Below, one piece after another: positions 54,268 to 63,437 of a stretch of 64,000 nt of DNA; position 1 is the stretch's first letter; each line of letters begins with the position of its first letter. The stretch is from Streptomyces coacervatus (GTDB lineage Bacteria > Actinomycetota > Actinomycetes > Streptomycetales > Streptomycetaceae). The position numbers and the translations under genes are program-made. The notes beneath the pieces are model-generated. The model was not told the DNA's origin. It made no database searches and saw nothing but the letters and a program-made list of their open reading frames with translations. The stretch covers positions 1-64,000 of the forward strand of contig NZ_JARHTP010000022.1 in NCBI RefSeq assembly GCF_029223485.1. Reading direction: 5' to 3'.

Positions 54268-55896
54268 ATGAACACCGCGCACACCCTGTCCGGCGGCGGT
54301 ATCCCGGCGGTTCCGCCGCAGCGGCGCCGCCGGGCCGAACCGCGCAAGGCCCTTTCCGGCCAGAACCGCACCGGGCTGCTGCCCTCCCCGCCCGACGACC
54401 GGGAGAAGATCTCGTACGTCAGGCGCCACACCTGGGTGCTGACGTATTCCTCCCTCGTCGGGTTCGTGTGTCTGGTGATCAGCCAGGTGCAGGCCGCGGC
54501 GACCAGCGCGTGGATCTGGGCCTACATCCCGTTCCTGCTGCTGTCGGTCGTGAGCTTTCTGATCTCGTTCCGGCTGGACGCCTTCACCCCGAGCTTCGAC
54601 CTGCGCGGGCACCGCCGTCTGGTCAAGTCGTGGCAGCCGGAGCGGTACCCGGACGTCGATGTCTTCCTGCCCGTCTGCGGCGAGCCCATCGAGGTCCTGC
54701 ACAACACCTGGCTGCATGTGCGCACGCTGGCCGAGCACTACCCGGGGAGAGTCACCCCGATCGTGCTGGACGACTCCGACGACTCGGAGATCGGCGCGAT
54801 GGCCGACGACTTCGGCTTCCGGTATCTGGTGCGCCCCAACCGCGGCTGGATGAAGAAGGCCGGCAATCTGCGGCACGGATTCGAGCGCTCTTCGGGCGAG
54901 TTCATCCTCATCCTGGATGCCGACTTCGCCCCGCGCGCGGACCTGCTGCACGAACTGCTGCCGTACATGGACCGAGAGCCGCGCACCGGCATCGTGCAGT
55001 CGCCGCAGTTCTTCCGGGTCCTGGACCAGCAGAACTGGATCGAGCGCGGGGCGGCGGCCGTCCAGGAGCTGTTCTACCGCAGCGTGCAGGTGTCCCGGCA
55101 GAAGAGCGACGGCTCGATCTGCGTCGGCTCCTGCGCGGTCTACCGGCGCAGCGCGCTGGCCGAGGTCGGCGGCACCAGCCTGGTCGAGCACTCCGAGGAC
55201 ATGTACACCGGCTTCGAACTACGCGCGCGTGGATGGGATTTGACGTACGTGCCGGTCGCGCTGTCCACCGGGGTGTGCCCGGACACCGTGGGCGCCTTCT
55301 ACAGCCAGCAGTACCGCTGGTGCATGGCCTCGCTGGCGATGCTGGGAAGCAGGGACTTCTGGCGCACGAAGATGCGCTTCGTCAGCCGGCTGTGCTATCT
55401 GTCCGGATTCGTCTACTACATCGAGACCGGACTGCTGACCTTCAGCGGCCCGCTCATCGCCCTGACGATCATGCTGGCGGCCCCCGAGCAGCTGAAGCTG
55501 GCGAACATCGGCCTGGTGCTGCCCAGCGTCGTCTACCTGACCGTGATCTACCCGATCTGGCACCGCAATCCCTACCGCCTGGAGGCCTGGGCCACCCGCA
55601 TCCTGTACGGCTGGGCGCACGCCTTCGCCGTCTGGGACACCCTGCGCCGCCGTCCGATGGGCTGGACGCCGACCGGGGCGGGCGGCGCCAAGGGCAGCAA
55701 GACGCGCCGTCTGTGGATCGGCATGTACGCCTGGAGCGGGACGACCGCCGTGGCGTGGATCGCGGTCGCGGTGTGGCGGATGAGCACCTCGCTCAGCCCG
55801 TCCGACTACGCCCTGATGCTCGCCTCCGGCCTGTTCTACGGCGTCGCGGTCGCCCGCGCCCTGATCCAGCCGCACGCCGAGTCGGCCGCCGTATGA
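54268..55896 (+). CDS. Processive family-2 glycosyltransferase, cellulose-synthase superfamily
   Basis: The 542-residue membrane enzyme has two N-terminal helices (about 55-100), a cytoplasmic GT-A domain and about five C-terminal helices. It keeps the four synthase motifs: D168/D169 in LDDSDD, D217-A-D219, the S309-E310-D311 triplet (usually TED), and Q347-Q-Y-R-W351. These are the marks of enzymes that build and extrude beta-linked chains. No PilZ domain follows, so it is not directly c-di-GMP gated in the BcsA manner. The next gene overlaps its stop by four bases. The polymer made is unknown; a GH26 partner hints at mannan or mixed-linkage glucan. Confidence 0.9.
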   Translation: MNTAHTLSGGGIPAVPPQRRRRAEPRKALSGQNRTGLLPSPPDDREKISYVRRHTWVLTYSSLVGFVCLVISQVQAAATSAWIWAYIPFLLLSVVSFLISFRLDAFTPSFDLRGHRRLVKSWQPERYPDVDVFLPVCGEPIEVLHNTWLHVRTLAEHYPGRVTPIVLDDSDDSEIGAMADDFGFRYLVRPNRGWMKKAGNLRHGFERSSGEFILILDADFAPRADLLHELLPYMDREPRTGIVQSPQFFRVLDQQNWIERGAAAVQELFYRSVQVSRQKSDGSICVGSCAVYRRSALAEVGGTSLVEHSEDMYTGFELRARGWDLTYVPVALSTGVCPDTVGAFYSQQYRWCMASLAMLGSRDFWRTKMRFVSRLCYLSGFVYYIETGLLTFSGPLIALTIMLAAPEQLKLANIGLVLPSVVYLTVIYPIWHRNPYRLEAWATRILYGWAHAFAVWDTLRRRPMGWTPTGAGGAKGSKTRRLWIGMYAWSGTTAVAWIAVAVWRMSTSLSPSDYALMLASGLFYGVAVARALIQPHAESAAV

Positions 55897-56897
55897 GCCG
55901 GCCGACCGGGCCCCGCCGCCTGCTGCTGCTCGCCCTCGCCGGATCCCTACTGGCCGCTGTCTCCGCCTGCGCGCCGCCCGCCCCGCAGGTCTCCCCGGCC
56001 GCGGCGGCAAAGGCGCAGCAGCAGACACAGAGCGTCGAAACGCCGTACGACATACGCCCGTTGCTGAAGCCGGCGCACAAATACCTCGGTGTCGCCTTCA
56101 ACGGCTCGCCCCGCGCCACTGCGCCCGTGACCGCCTTCGCCGAGAAGGCCGGGAAGCGGCCCAACCTGCGTGAGTACTACGCGAAATGGGGCGACCCGTT
56201 CCAGGCGGAGGTCAACCGCGCGGTGTGGGACGGCGGCCAACTGCCCTTCCTGGTCTGGGAACCCTTCTCCAGTACGGCCGCGCAGATCGCCGACGGCAAG
56301 GACGACGCGTACATCCGGGAGTTCGCCGACGCCGTGCGCGACTACAACCGGCCGCTCGCGCTGAGCTTCGGGCACGAGATGAACGGCGGCTGGTACCCCT
56401 GGGGCAGCAAGAAGACCGCCGCCGCGGACTTCGCGCGCGCGTGGCGGCACATCCACGACCTGTTCACCGACGAGGGCGCGGCCGATGTCATCTGGGTGTG
56501 GAGCCCGAACGTCATCAACCCGGTCCCGGACGTCCGGCTCAAGCCGTACTACCCGGGCGACGCGTACGTGGACTGGATCGGCGTCGTCGGCTACTACGCA
56601 CTGAGCGGCCCGACCACCTTCCGCACCCTGTTCGGGCCGACCATGACCGAGATCCGCCGCTTCAGCCGCAAGCCGTTCCTCATCGCGGAGACGGGTGTCC
56701 AGGCCGGGGAGAGCAAGCCCACCGAGATCGCCGATCTGTTCGCGGGTGTACGCGCGCGTGCCGACGTTCTGGGCCTGGTCTGGTTCAACCTCAAGAAGGA
56801 GGCCGACTGGCGGATCAACAGCGGCCCGTTGTCGCTCGCCGCGTTCAAGAAGGCGGCGGCGGACGACTCCTTCGGCTTCGACGTCCGGAAACCGTAG
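55893..56897 (+). CDS. GH26-type glycoside hydrolase lipoprotein
   Basis: The 334-residue protein has a signal peptide ending in VSAC with C26, so it is probably lipid-anchored outside the membrane. The barrel has the GH26 catalytic pair: E162 in FGHEMNGGWYPWG as acid/base and E266 in FLIAETG as nucleophile. The aromatic-rich context VWSPNVINP between them also fits. GH26 enzymes cut beta-1,4-mannan, lichenan or beta-1,3-xylan. Its ATG overlaps the GT2 stop (ATGA), so a hydrolase is made in fixed ratio with a synthase, as in bacterial cellulose operons. Its true substrate is inferred. Confidence 0.87.
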   Translation: MSRPTGPRRLLLLALAGSLLAAVSACAPPAPQVSPAAAAKAQQQTQSVETPYDIRPLLKPAHKYLGVAFNGSPRATAPVTAFAEKAGKRPNLREYYAKWGDPFQAEVNRAVWDGGQLPFLVWEPFSSTAAQIADGKDDAYIREFADAVRDYNRPLALSFGHEMNGGWYPWGSKKTAAADFARAWRHIHDLFTDEGAADVIWVWSPNVINPVPDVRLKPYYPGDAYVDWIGVVGYYALSGPTTFRTLFGPTMTEIRRFSRKPFLIAETGVQAGESKPTEIADLFAGVRARADVLGLVWFNLKKEADWRINSGPLSLAAFKKAAADDSFGFDVRKP

Positions 56898-56905
56898 GGG
56901 GCCCC

Positions 56906-58546
56906 ATGGAACGCAACGACTCCACCATGCAACTGCCCGTGGCCCGGCCGAAGACCCGGTCGAGGGTGGCCGAGACGATGCAGCTGCGGGTGCTCAGGCC
57001 CCGCAGGTCCGGCTACGCGCTCCCGCCCGCCCCCGACTCCGGCTGGTCCGCCGCCCCGAGCTCCCGCCGCGCCCGGGTCAGCCGGCTCGTCCTGCTCGCC
57101 CTGCTGCTGATGCAGACCGCACTGTCGCTGCGCCTGCAGAACACCGCCTTCGAGGACGAGGCGCTGTACCTGTTCGCCGGCCACGCCGAGCTCGGCCATC
57201 TGCTGCACGGCACAAAGCTCTACGGCGGCTTCGAGAGCTACTTCTCCGGCGCGCCCGTGCTCTACCCGGTCCTGGCGGCCGCCGTCGACTCCGTGTTCGG
57301 GCTGGCCGGGGCCCGCGCGCTGAGCCTCGCCTGCATGCTGGGCTGCACGTCCCTGCTGTACGCGATGACGCGCCGGCTGTTCAACGAGCGGGCGGGACTG
57401 TGTGCGGCCGGTGTCTTCGCCATCGCCCAGTCGACCGCGTTCATGGGCAACTTCGCCACGTACGACGCCCTCGCCCTGTTCCTGCTGGCGCTGGCCGCCT
57501 GGATCGTCGTACGCACCGCGGACTCGCACCCGCTGCTGACCCTGCTCGCCGCCCCGGTCGCCGCGCTCGCCGTGGCGGTCAAGTACGCCTCGGCGCTGTA
57601 TCTGCCCACCGTGGTGCTGCTGTGCGTGCTGACCGCCTACCAACGGCGCGGTCTGCCAAGGGCGTTGGCGCGTGGCGTGCTGCTGGCCGTGGTCACCGCC
57701 GTGCTGCTGGGCGCGGGGCTGTACGCCTCCGGGTACCTGGCGGCGATCCAGTCCACCACCACGGCCCGTGCGGCCGGTACGACGCCCTCCTGGACGATTC
57801 TGCGGGACTGCGCCCGCTGGGGCGGCCTGGCGGTCGCTGTGGCCCTCCTGGGGGCGTTCAGTTACGTCCGCAGCGGCCGGATGAGCGAGATGCCGGGCTG
57901 GCGCGGGGCCCTGCCGGGCGCCCGCTGGCGGGCCGCACTCGGTCTGCTGCTGGTCGGCACGGCCCTGCTCGCACCCGCCTACCAGCTGCACCTGCACACC
58001 GAGGTCTCGCTGCACAAGCACATCGGCTACGGCCTGTTCTTCGCCGCACCGCTCGCCGGGGTCGGCGTCACGCGGCTGATGGGCGCGCACTTCAAGTACC
58101 CGCAGTGGGCGATCTTCCTGGGCGTGGTCCTGCTGTCCAGCGGCATGTCGCAGGCGTACGACAACTTCCACGCATGGCCCGACTCCAGGGCCCTGGTGGC
58201 CGCTCTACGGCCGCATGTCGACGCGCACGGCACGTATCTCGCCGACACCTACGAGGTGCCGGTCTACGCGCTGGGGCGGGACACCTCGTACCGCCGGTGG
58301 AACTCGACCTACACGATCGACTACACGAGCCGTTCCGGGCGGCACCTCACCGGGGCCGCGGGCTTCAAGGCCGCCGTGGCGGAGCGGCACTTCACACTGA
58401 TCGTGCTCGACCGCGGCAACCCGACGGGCCAGAGCACGACCGTCCGTGACGCGCTCATCCACTCGACCGGCTACCGCCTCATCGGCACGGTGCCGTATGC
58501 GACGGCCTGGGGCAGCAGCCGGTTCGAGCTGTGGGCGCCTTCCTAA
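56906..58546 (+). CDS. GT-C-type membrane glycosyltransferase, GT39/ArnT-like
   Basis: The 546-residue protein has a 60-residue basic cytoplasmic start, then about 11 membrane segments. The first extracytoplasmic loop carries the acidic pair in NTAFEDEALYLFAGHAEL, typical of polyprenyl-phosphate-dependent GT-C enzymes. A soluble domain from about residue 440 ends the protein. The ATG at 56906 is eight bases after the GH26 stop and is preceded by GGGG. It may add sugars from a lipid carrier to the polymer or to an exported protein. The exact role is unknown. Confidence 0.82.
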   Translation: MERNDSTMQLPVARPKTRSRVAETMQLRVLRPRRSGYALPPAPDSGWSAAPSSRRARVSRLVLLALLLMQTALSLRLQNTAFEDEALYLFAGHAELGHLLHGTKLYGGFESYFSGAPVLYPVLAAAVDSVFGLAGARALSLACMLGCTSLLYAMTRRLFNERAGLCAAGVFAIAQSTAFMGNFATYDALALFLLALAAWIVVRTADSHPLLTLLAAPVAALAVAVKYASALYLPTVVLLCVLTAYQRRGLPRALARGVLLAVVTAVLLGAGLYASGYLAAIQSTTTARAAGTTPSWTILRDCARWGGLAVAVALLGAFSYVRSGRMSEMPGWRGALPGARWRAALGLLLVGTALLAPAYQLHLHTEVSLHKHIGYGLFFAAPLAGVGVTRLMGAHFKYPQWAIFLGVVLLSSGMSQAYDNFHAWPDSRALVAALRPHVDAHGTYLADTYEVPVYALGRDTSYRRWNSTYTIDYTSRSGRHLTGAAGFKAAVAERHFTLIVLDRGNPTGQSTTVRDALIHSTGYRLIGTVPYATAWGSSRFELWAPS

Positions 58547-58568
58547 GGTTTCCTAAGGTTTCCTAAGG
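58541..58568. repeat. 10-bp tandem repeat across a gene end
   Basis: TCCTAAGGTT occurs twice and TCCTAAGG a third time without interruption. The first copy contains the TAA stop of the GT-C gene, and the last is just before the stop of the convergent mnmA. CCTAAGG is nearly palindromic. Slippage here would not alter either protein much. Confidence 0.8.
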
Positions 58569-58570
58569 GC

Positions 58571-59707
58571 TTACGCGACCGAAGTCGTCGTCCTCGCGCG
58601 CGTGGTCGTCGCGATCGTCGCCGAGCCCACCACGCGCGTGCCGTCGTAGAGCACGATCGCCTGGCCGGGGGCGACTCCGCGGACCGGCTCCGTGAAGGAG
58701 ACCTCCAGGGTGGCGTCGACCAACTCGGCGGTGACCTCGGTCTCGCCGCCGTGGGCGCGCAGCTGGGCCGTGTAGCTGCCGGGACCGGAGGGGGCCGTGC
58801 CGCACCAGCGGGGCTTGATCGCGGTCAGCGCGGTCACGTCCAGGGCGTCGGCCGGGCCGACCGTCACCGTGTTGTTCACCGGCGAGATGTCGAGGACGTA
58901 GCGCGGCTTGCCGTCGGCTGCCGGGGTGCCGATGCGCAGGCCCTTGCGCTGGCCGATGGTGAAGCCGTACGCGCCCTCGTGCGTGCCGACCTTCGTCCCC
59001 GACTCGTCGACGATGTCGCCCTCGGCCTTGCCCAGCCGGCCCGCGAGGAAGCCCTGGGTGTCGCCGTCGGCGATGAAGCAGATGTCGTGCGAGTCGGGCT
59101 TCTTGGCGACCGCGAGGCCGCGGCGCTCGGCCTCGGCGCGGATCTCGTCCTTGGTGGTCACGGTGTCGCCCAGGGGGAAGAGCGCGTGCGCCAGCTGCTT
59201 CTCGTCGAGGACGCCGAGGACGTACGACTGGTCCTTGGCCATGTCGGAGGCGCGGTGCAGCTCGCGCGTACCGTCCTCGTTCACGATCACCTGGGCGTAG
59301 TGGCCGGTGCAGACTGCGTCGAAGCCGAGGGCCAGGGCCTTGTCGAGCAGGGCGGCGAACTTGATCTTCTCGTTGCAGCGCAGGCACGGATTCGGGGTGC
59401 GGCCGGCCTCGTATTCGGCGACGAAGTCCTCGACCACGTCCTCGCGGAACCGGTCGGCGAGATCCCAGACGTAGAACGGGATGCCGATGACGTCCGCGGC
59501 GCGGCGGGCGTCGCGCGAGTCCTCGATGGTGCAACAGCCACGCGCGCCCGTGCGGAACGATTGCGGGTTCGCGGAGAGCGCGAGGTGGACGCCGGTCACA
59601 TCGTGGCCGGCCTCCGCGGCGCGGGCGGCGGCGACGGCGGAGTCCACTCCGCCGGACATGGCGGCGAGTACGCGAAGAGGGCGGGGGCGCTGCGAGGTGT
59701 CAGTCAT
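58571..59707 (-). CDS. mnmA: tRNA-specific 2-thiouridylase
   Basis: The enzyme puts sulfur on U34 of Lys, Glu and Gln tRNAs, using ATP to activate the base and a persulfide donor. The 378-residue protein has the PP-loop SGGVDSAVAA near residue 18. The two catalytic cysteines are C108 in NPCLRCNEK and C210 in DSHDICF. The C-terminal OB domain is complete. It lies convergent with the glycan operon and divergent from the amidase. The cysteine desulfurase at 62158 is a plausible sulfur donor. It acts in the cytoplasm. Confidence 0.96.
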   Translation of the reverse strand: MTDTSQRPRPLRVLAAMSGGVDSAVAAARAAEAGHDVTGVHLALSANPQSFRTGARGCCTIEDSRDARRAADVIGIPFYVWDLADRFREDVVEDFVAEYEAGRTPNPCLRCNEKIKFAALLDKALALGFDAVCTGHYAQVIVNEDGTRELHRASDMAKDQSYVLGVLDEKQLAHALFPLGDTVTTKDEIRAEAERRGLAVAKKPDSHDICFIADGDTQGFLAGRLGKAEGDIVDESGTKVGTHEGAYGFTIGQRKGLRIGTPAADGKPRYVLDISPVNNTVTVGPADALDVTALTAIKPRWCGTAPSGPGSYTAQLRAHGGETEVTAELVDATLEVSFTEPVRGVAPGQAIVLYDGTRVVGSATIATTTRARTTTSVA

Positions 59708-59767
59708 AGCCCTTCAAGAGTAAGGGGGCGCGGGAACCGGAGCCCACGAGTATGCGTTGGTGATCAC

Positions 59768-60427
59768 ATGGGGGCAGGGAAGAGCGACGCGGACCGGCGG
59801 ATCGGGCGCCGTGCGCTGCTGGCGGGCGGGGCGGCGGCCGCCGTCGGCACGGCCGTGCTGGCGCGCGGCGAGCTGTCGCACCTGTGGTGGCGGCTGCCGG
59901 GGGTGGAGAAGCCGCGGGTGGCGGGTGCGGTCGACTTCCTGGGTGCGCAGTGGGTGGCGGCCTCGCCCGCGAACTACCGGCGGGCCGACCGGCCGGACGA
60001 CTACGCGATAGACCGGGTGGTCATCCATGTCACCCAGGGCGGCTTCACGAGTGCGGTCAAGGCCTTCGAGGATCCGGACCACAAGGCCGCGGCGCACTAC
60101 ATAGTCCGCAAGGACGGGCACATCACACAGATGATCCGCGAGCTGGACGTGGCGTTCCACGCGGGCAACCGGGAGTACAACGAACGCAGTGTCGGCATCG
60201 AGCACGAGGGCTTCGTGGAGCGTGCGTCCTCGTTCACGGACGCGATGTACGCGGCCTCCGCGCGGCTGACGGCAGGGATCTGCAAGCGGTACGGCATACC
60301 CGTCGACCGGCAGCACATCATCGGGCATGTGGAGGTACCGGGGACGGACCACACCGACCCGGGGCGGTACTGGGACTGGGACCGGTACATGGGGCTCGTG
60401 CGGTCGGCGAAGACAACGAAGTCGTAA
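59768..60427 (+). CDS. N-acetylmuramoyl-L-alanine amidase (amidase_2/PGRP), Tat-exported
   Basis: The 219-residue secreted enzyme cuts the amide bond between muramic acid and L-alanine in peptidoglycan. A Tat-like signal (DRRIGRRALLAGGAAAAVG) starts at about residue 8. The amidase_2 domain has the zinc histidine in VVIHVTQGG, the context VAFHAGN, and the second zinc histidine in IIGHVEVPG with HTDPG after it. The ATG at 59768 follows mnmA's start across 60 bases in the divergent direction. A hairpin follows the gene. Confidence 0.9.
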   Translation: MGAGKSDADRRIGRRALLAGGAAAAVGTAVLARGELSHLWWRLPGVEKPRVAGAVDFLGAQWVAASPANYRRADRPDDYAIDRVVIHVTQGGFTSAVKAFEDPDHKAAAHYIVRKDGHITQMIRELDVAFHAGNREYNERSVGIEHEGFVERASSFTDAMYAASARLTAGICKRYGIPVDRQHIIGHVEVPGTDHTDPGRYWDWDRYMGLVRSAKTTKS

Positions 60428-60486
60428 AGCCTTCCGCCCGGACGAGGTGTCCGTTGCGTCCCTCACGCCATGCGCGATCTGGCCTT

Positions 60487-60519
60487 CCTCAACTCGACTT
60501 TCCCTCAAGGGAGTTGAGG
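60487..60519 (+). terminator. Terminator-like hairpin after the amidase
   Basis: CCTCAACTC (60487-60495) and GAGTTGAGG (60511-60519) form a 9-bp stem with a 15-base loop, 60 bases beyond the amidase stop and about 95 bases before the multicopper oxidase. It probably separates the two transcripts. Confidence 0.6.
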
Positions 60520-60613
60520 GGCACCAGACGCTCAGGGCGCCTTCACAGCCCTCGCGGCTGCTTCCTAACTTCGCCCCAGTGCTTACACAGCCCTTAGTTC
60601 AACGATCCCGCCC

Positions 60614-62137
60614 ATGACTCACACCACAGAGCACGGCTCGGGCACGGACGGACACGGTGAGAACGCCCGCAAGGGCAAAGGCATGCACCGCCGCAGGTTC
60701 CTCGGCGGCATGGCCGGAGTCGGCCTCGGGGCCGTCGCGGGGGCCGGGGCCGCCTTCTCCCTGCTGACCGAGGCGGGGAAGAGCAAGGCCTCCGCCGCGA
60801 CCAACACCGCGACCCTGACCGTCCCCGACCTGCTGGAGGGCACCACCTCGGACAGCACCACCACCTTCACGCTGGAGGCGCAGACCGGCACCGCCGAGGT
60901 GATCTCCGGGGTCACCAGCGACACGATGGGCTACAACCAGTCGTTCCTCGGCCCCACCATGAAGTGGACCAGCGGCGACACGGTCCTCCTCAACATCACC
61001 AACAGCCTGGGCGAGGACACCACCGTCCACTTCCACGGTGCCCATGTCCCGGCCAAGATGGACGGCGGCCCCCAGGTCGCCTTCGCCGACGGGGAGACCT
61101 GGTCTCCGACGTTCACGGTCAAGGACGACGCCAAGACCCTCTGGTACCACCCGCACGCCCTCGGCACCACGGCCAAGCAGGCCGTGCACGGCCTGGCGGG
61201 CATGATCATCGTCGAGGACGACTCCACCGCGTCCTCCGACCTTCCCAGCACCTACGGCACCGACGACATCCCGCTCATCTTCCAGAGCCTCGCCGCCGAC
61301 AGCGCCGGCGACCTCAAGTACAACCTGACCGGCTATCTGACCAGCGGGCTGGAATTCCCGCTGCTGCTCAACGGCACCAACGTCGACGACACCACGCTCA
61401 CCTTCACGGCGACCAAGACCCGCACCCGCTTCCGCGTGCTCAACGCCTCGCCGTCGGACATCATCACCATCCAGCGCAGCGACGGCGGCAACCTCAACCA
61501 GATCGCCACCGACCAGGGCTATCTCACCGCGGCCACCGAGGTGACCAGCATCCGGCTGGTGGCGGGCGCCCGCGCCGAGTTCGTCCTCGACCTGTCGGAC
61601 GCGGTCACGCTCCAGGCCGTCGTCACCACCGGCTGGGTGCGCGGCGGCAGCGGCACATACGACGTGCTCGCGATCACCGCGTCCGGCACCGACACCCCGG
61701 ACGACCTGCCGAGTTCGCTCAACACGATCGACCGGTACGACACCAGCGACTTCACCGCCCGGACCATCACGCTGGGCCAGAGCGGCACCTCGATGACGAT
61801 CAACGGCTCGGTCGGCACGAGCATGTCCGCGATGGCCATGATCAGCACCACACTGGGGTCCAAGGAGATCTGGACGATCAAGAACAGCACCCAGCTGGAG
61901 CACTCGTTCCATCTGCACGACGTGCCGTACCAGTTGATCTCCATCAACGGCTCGGATCCGACCGGTGTCGACCTCGGCTGGTTCGACACCTACGAAGTGG
62001 TCGGCGGCGGATCCATCGAGATCGCCATGGAGTTCACGGACTTCTCCGACGACACCTACATGTACATGCTCCACTGCCATCTGCTGCAGCACGAGGACGA
62101 GGGCATGATGGCGTCCCTGATGATCACCGACAGCTAG
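60614..62137 (+). CDS. Multicopper oxidase, Tat-exported
   Basis: The 507-residue exported enzyme oxidises phenols or metal ions with oxygen. The Tat signal is RRRFLGGMAGVGLGAVAGAG at about residues 28-50. All copper-site motifs are present in order: HFHGAH, WYHPHA, HSFHLHD near the C-terminus, and HCHLLQHEDEGMM with the type-1 methionine. The body is rich in Thr, Ser and Asp. The start is the ATG at 60614, in the middle of an intergenic region with no obvious regulator. The native substrate is not clear; copper detoxification, manganese oxidation or phenol oxidation are options. Confidence 0.9.
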   Translation: MTHTTEHGSGTDGHGENARKGKGMHRRRFLGGMAGVGLGAVAGAGAAFSLLTEAGKSKASAATNTATLTVPDLLEGTTSDSTTTFTLEAQTGTAEVISGVTSDTMGYNQSFLGPTMKWTSGDTVLLNITNSLGEDTTVHFHGAHVPAKMDGGPQVAFADGETWSPTFTVKDDAKTLWYHPHALGTTAKQAVHGLAGMIIVEDDSTASSDLPSTYGTDDIPLIFQSLAADSAGDLKYNLTGYLTSGLEFPLLLNGTNVDDTTLTFTATKTRTRFRVLNASPSDIITIQRSDGGNLNQIATDQGYLTAATEVTSIRLVAGARAEFVLDLSDAVTLQAVVTTGWVRGGSGTYDVLAITASGTDTPDDLPSSLNTIDRYDTSDFTARTITLGQSGTSMTINGSVGTSMSAMAMISTTLGSKEIWTIKNSTQLEHSFHLHDVPYQLISINGSDPTGVDLGWFDTYEVVGGGSIEIAMEFTDFSDDTYMYMLHCHLLQHEDEGMMASLMITDS

Positions 62138-62157
62138 CGCGGTCGGATCGGTGCGCC

Positions 62158-63321
62158 TCAGGTCAGCCCGGCGGCGCGAGCACGCTCGACCGCCGGGCCG
62201 ATCGCCTTCGCGACCGCCTCGACGTCCGCCTCCGTGGAGGTGTGGCCGAGGGAGAAGCGGAGGGTGCCGCGAGCCAGGTCGGGGGCGGTGCCGGTGGCCA
62301 GCAGCACATGGCTGGGCTGGGCGACGCCCGCGGTACAGGCGGAGCCGGTGGAGCACTCGATGCCCTGGGCGTCGAGGAGCAGCAGCAGCGAGTCGCCCTC
62401 GCAGCCGGGGAAGGTGAAGTGGGCGTTGGCCGGCAGGCGGTCCACCGGGTCCCCGCCCAGGATCGCGTCCGGGACGGCCGTACGGACGGCCTCGACCAGG
62501 CTGTCGCGCAGGGCGCCGATCTCCCGCTCGAACCACTCGCGCTGCTCGGCGGCCAGCCGGCCCGCCACCGCGAAGGAGGCGACCGCGGGCACGTCGAGGG
62601 TGCCGGAGCGGACGTGGCGCTCCTGGCCGCCGCCGTGCAGGACGGGTACGGGGGTGTACTCACGGCCGAGGACCAGGGCGCCGATGCCGTACGGGCCGCC
62701 GATCTTGTGGCCGGAGACCGTCATCGCGGCGAGGCCGGAGGCGGCGAAGTCGACCGGGACCTGACCGAAGGCCTGGACCGCGTCGGCGTGCAGCGGGATG
62801 CCGAACTCCCGGGCCACGTCGGCGAGTTCACGGACCGGCATGACCGTGCCGATCTCGTTGTTCGCCCACATCACGGTGGCCAGGGCCACGTCGTCGGGGT
62901 TGCGGGCGATGGCCTCGCGCAGTGCCTCGGGGTGGACCCGTCCGTATGTGTCGACCGGGAGGTACTCGACGGTGGCGCCCTCGTGTTCGCCGAGCCAGTG
63001 GACGGCGTCGAGGACGGCGTGGTGCTCGACGGGGCTGGCGAGGACGCGGCTGCGGGCCGGGTCGGCGTCACGGCGGGACCAGTAGAGGCCCTTCACCGCG
63101 AGGTTGTCGGCCTCGGTGCCGCCGGAGGTGAGAACGACCTCGCTGGGGCGGGCGCCGAGCGCTTCCGCAAGGGTCTCGCGGGCCTCCTCGACGGTACGTC
63201 GGGCCTGCCGGCCGGAGGCGTGGAGGGAGGAGGCGTTGCCCGTGACGCTCAGCTGGGCGGTCATCGCCTCGACCGCCTCGGGGAGCATCGGGGTCGTCGC
63301 GGCGTGGTCGAGGTAAGCCAT
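62158..63321 (-). CDS. Cysteine desulfurase
   Basis: The 387-residue PLP enzyme takes sulfur from cysteine for iron-sulfur clusters and thiolated tRNA. The PLP lysine is in SGHKIGGPYGIG, and the reactive cysteine is in CSTGSACTAG, an IscS/NifS class layout. The start MAYLDHAATTP at 63321 matches the family; the upstream extension of 15 residues does not. It is convergent with the multicopper oxidase, with 20 bases between stops. mnmA lies on the same strand but 2.5 kb downstream, with the amidase and oxidase between. Confidence 0.94.
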   Translation of the reverse strand: MAYLDHAATTPMLPEAVEAMTAQLSVTGNASSLHASGRQARRTVEEARETLAEALGARPSEVVLTSGGTEADNLAVKGLYWSRRDADPARSRVLASPVEHHAVLDAVHWLGEHEGATVEYLPVDTYGRVHPEALREAIARNPDDVALATVMWANNEIGTVMPVRELADVAREFGIPLHADAVQAFGQVPVDFAASGLAAMTVSGHKIGGPYGIGALVLGREYTPVPVLHGGGQERHVRSGTLDVPAVASFAVAGRLAAEQREWFEREIGALRDSLVEAVRTAVPDAILGGDPVDRLPANAHFTFPGCEGDSLLLLLDAQGIECSTGSACTAGVAQPSHVLLATGTAPDLARGTLRFSLGHTSTEADVEAVAKAIGPAVERARAAGLT

Positions 63322-63437
63322 GGTGGGCCCGATTCTACGGGGCCCCTGTCGTCGGCCGTACGTCAAGGCCGGGCTCGGCGACCGGGCCCCGTCGTCCTCG
63401 GGGAGGTCGGCCGTTCGTCATGGTGTGTGCCTCGGGC

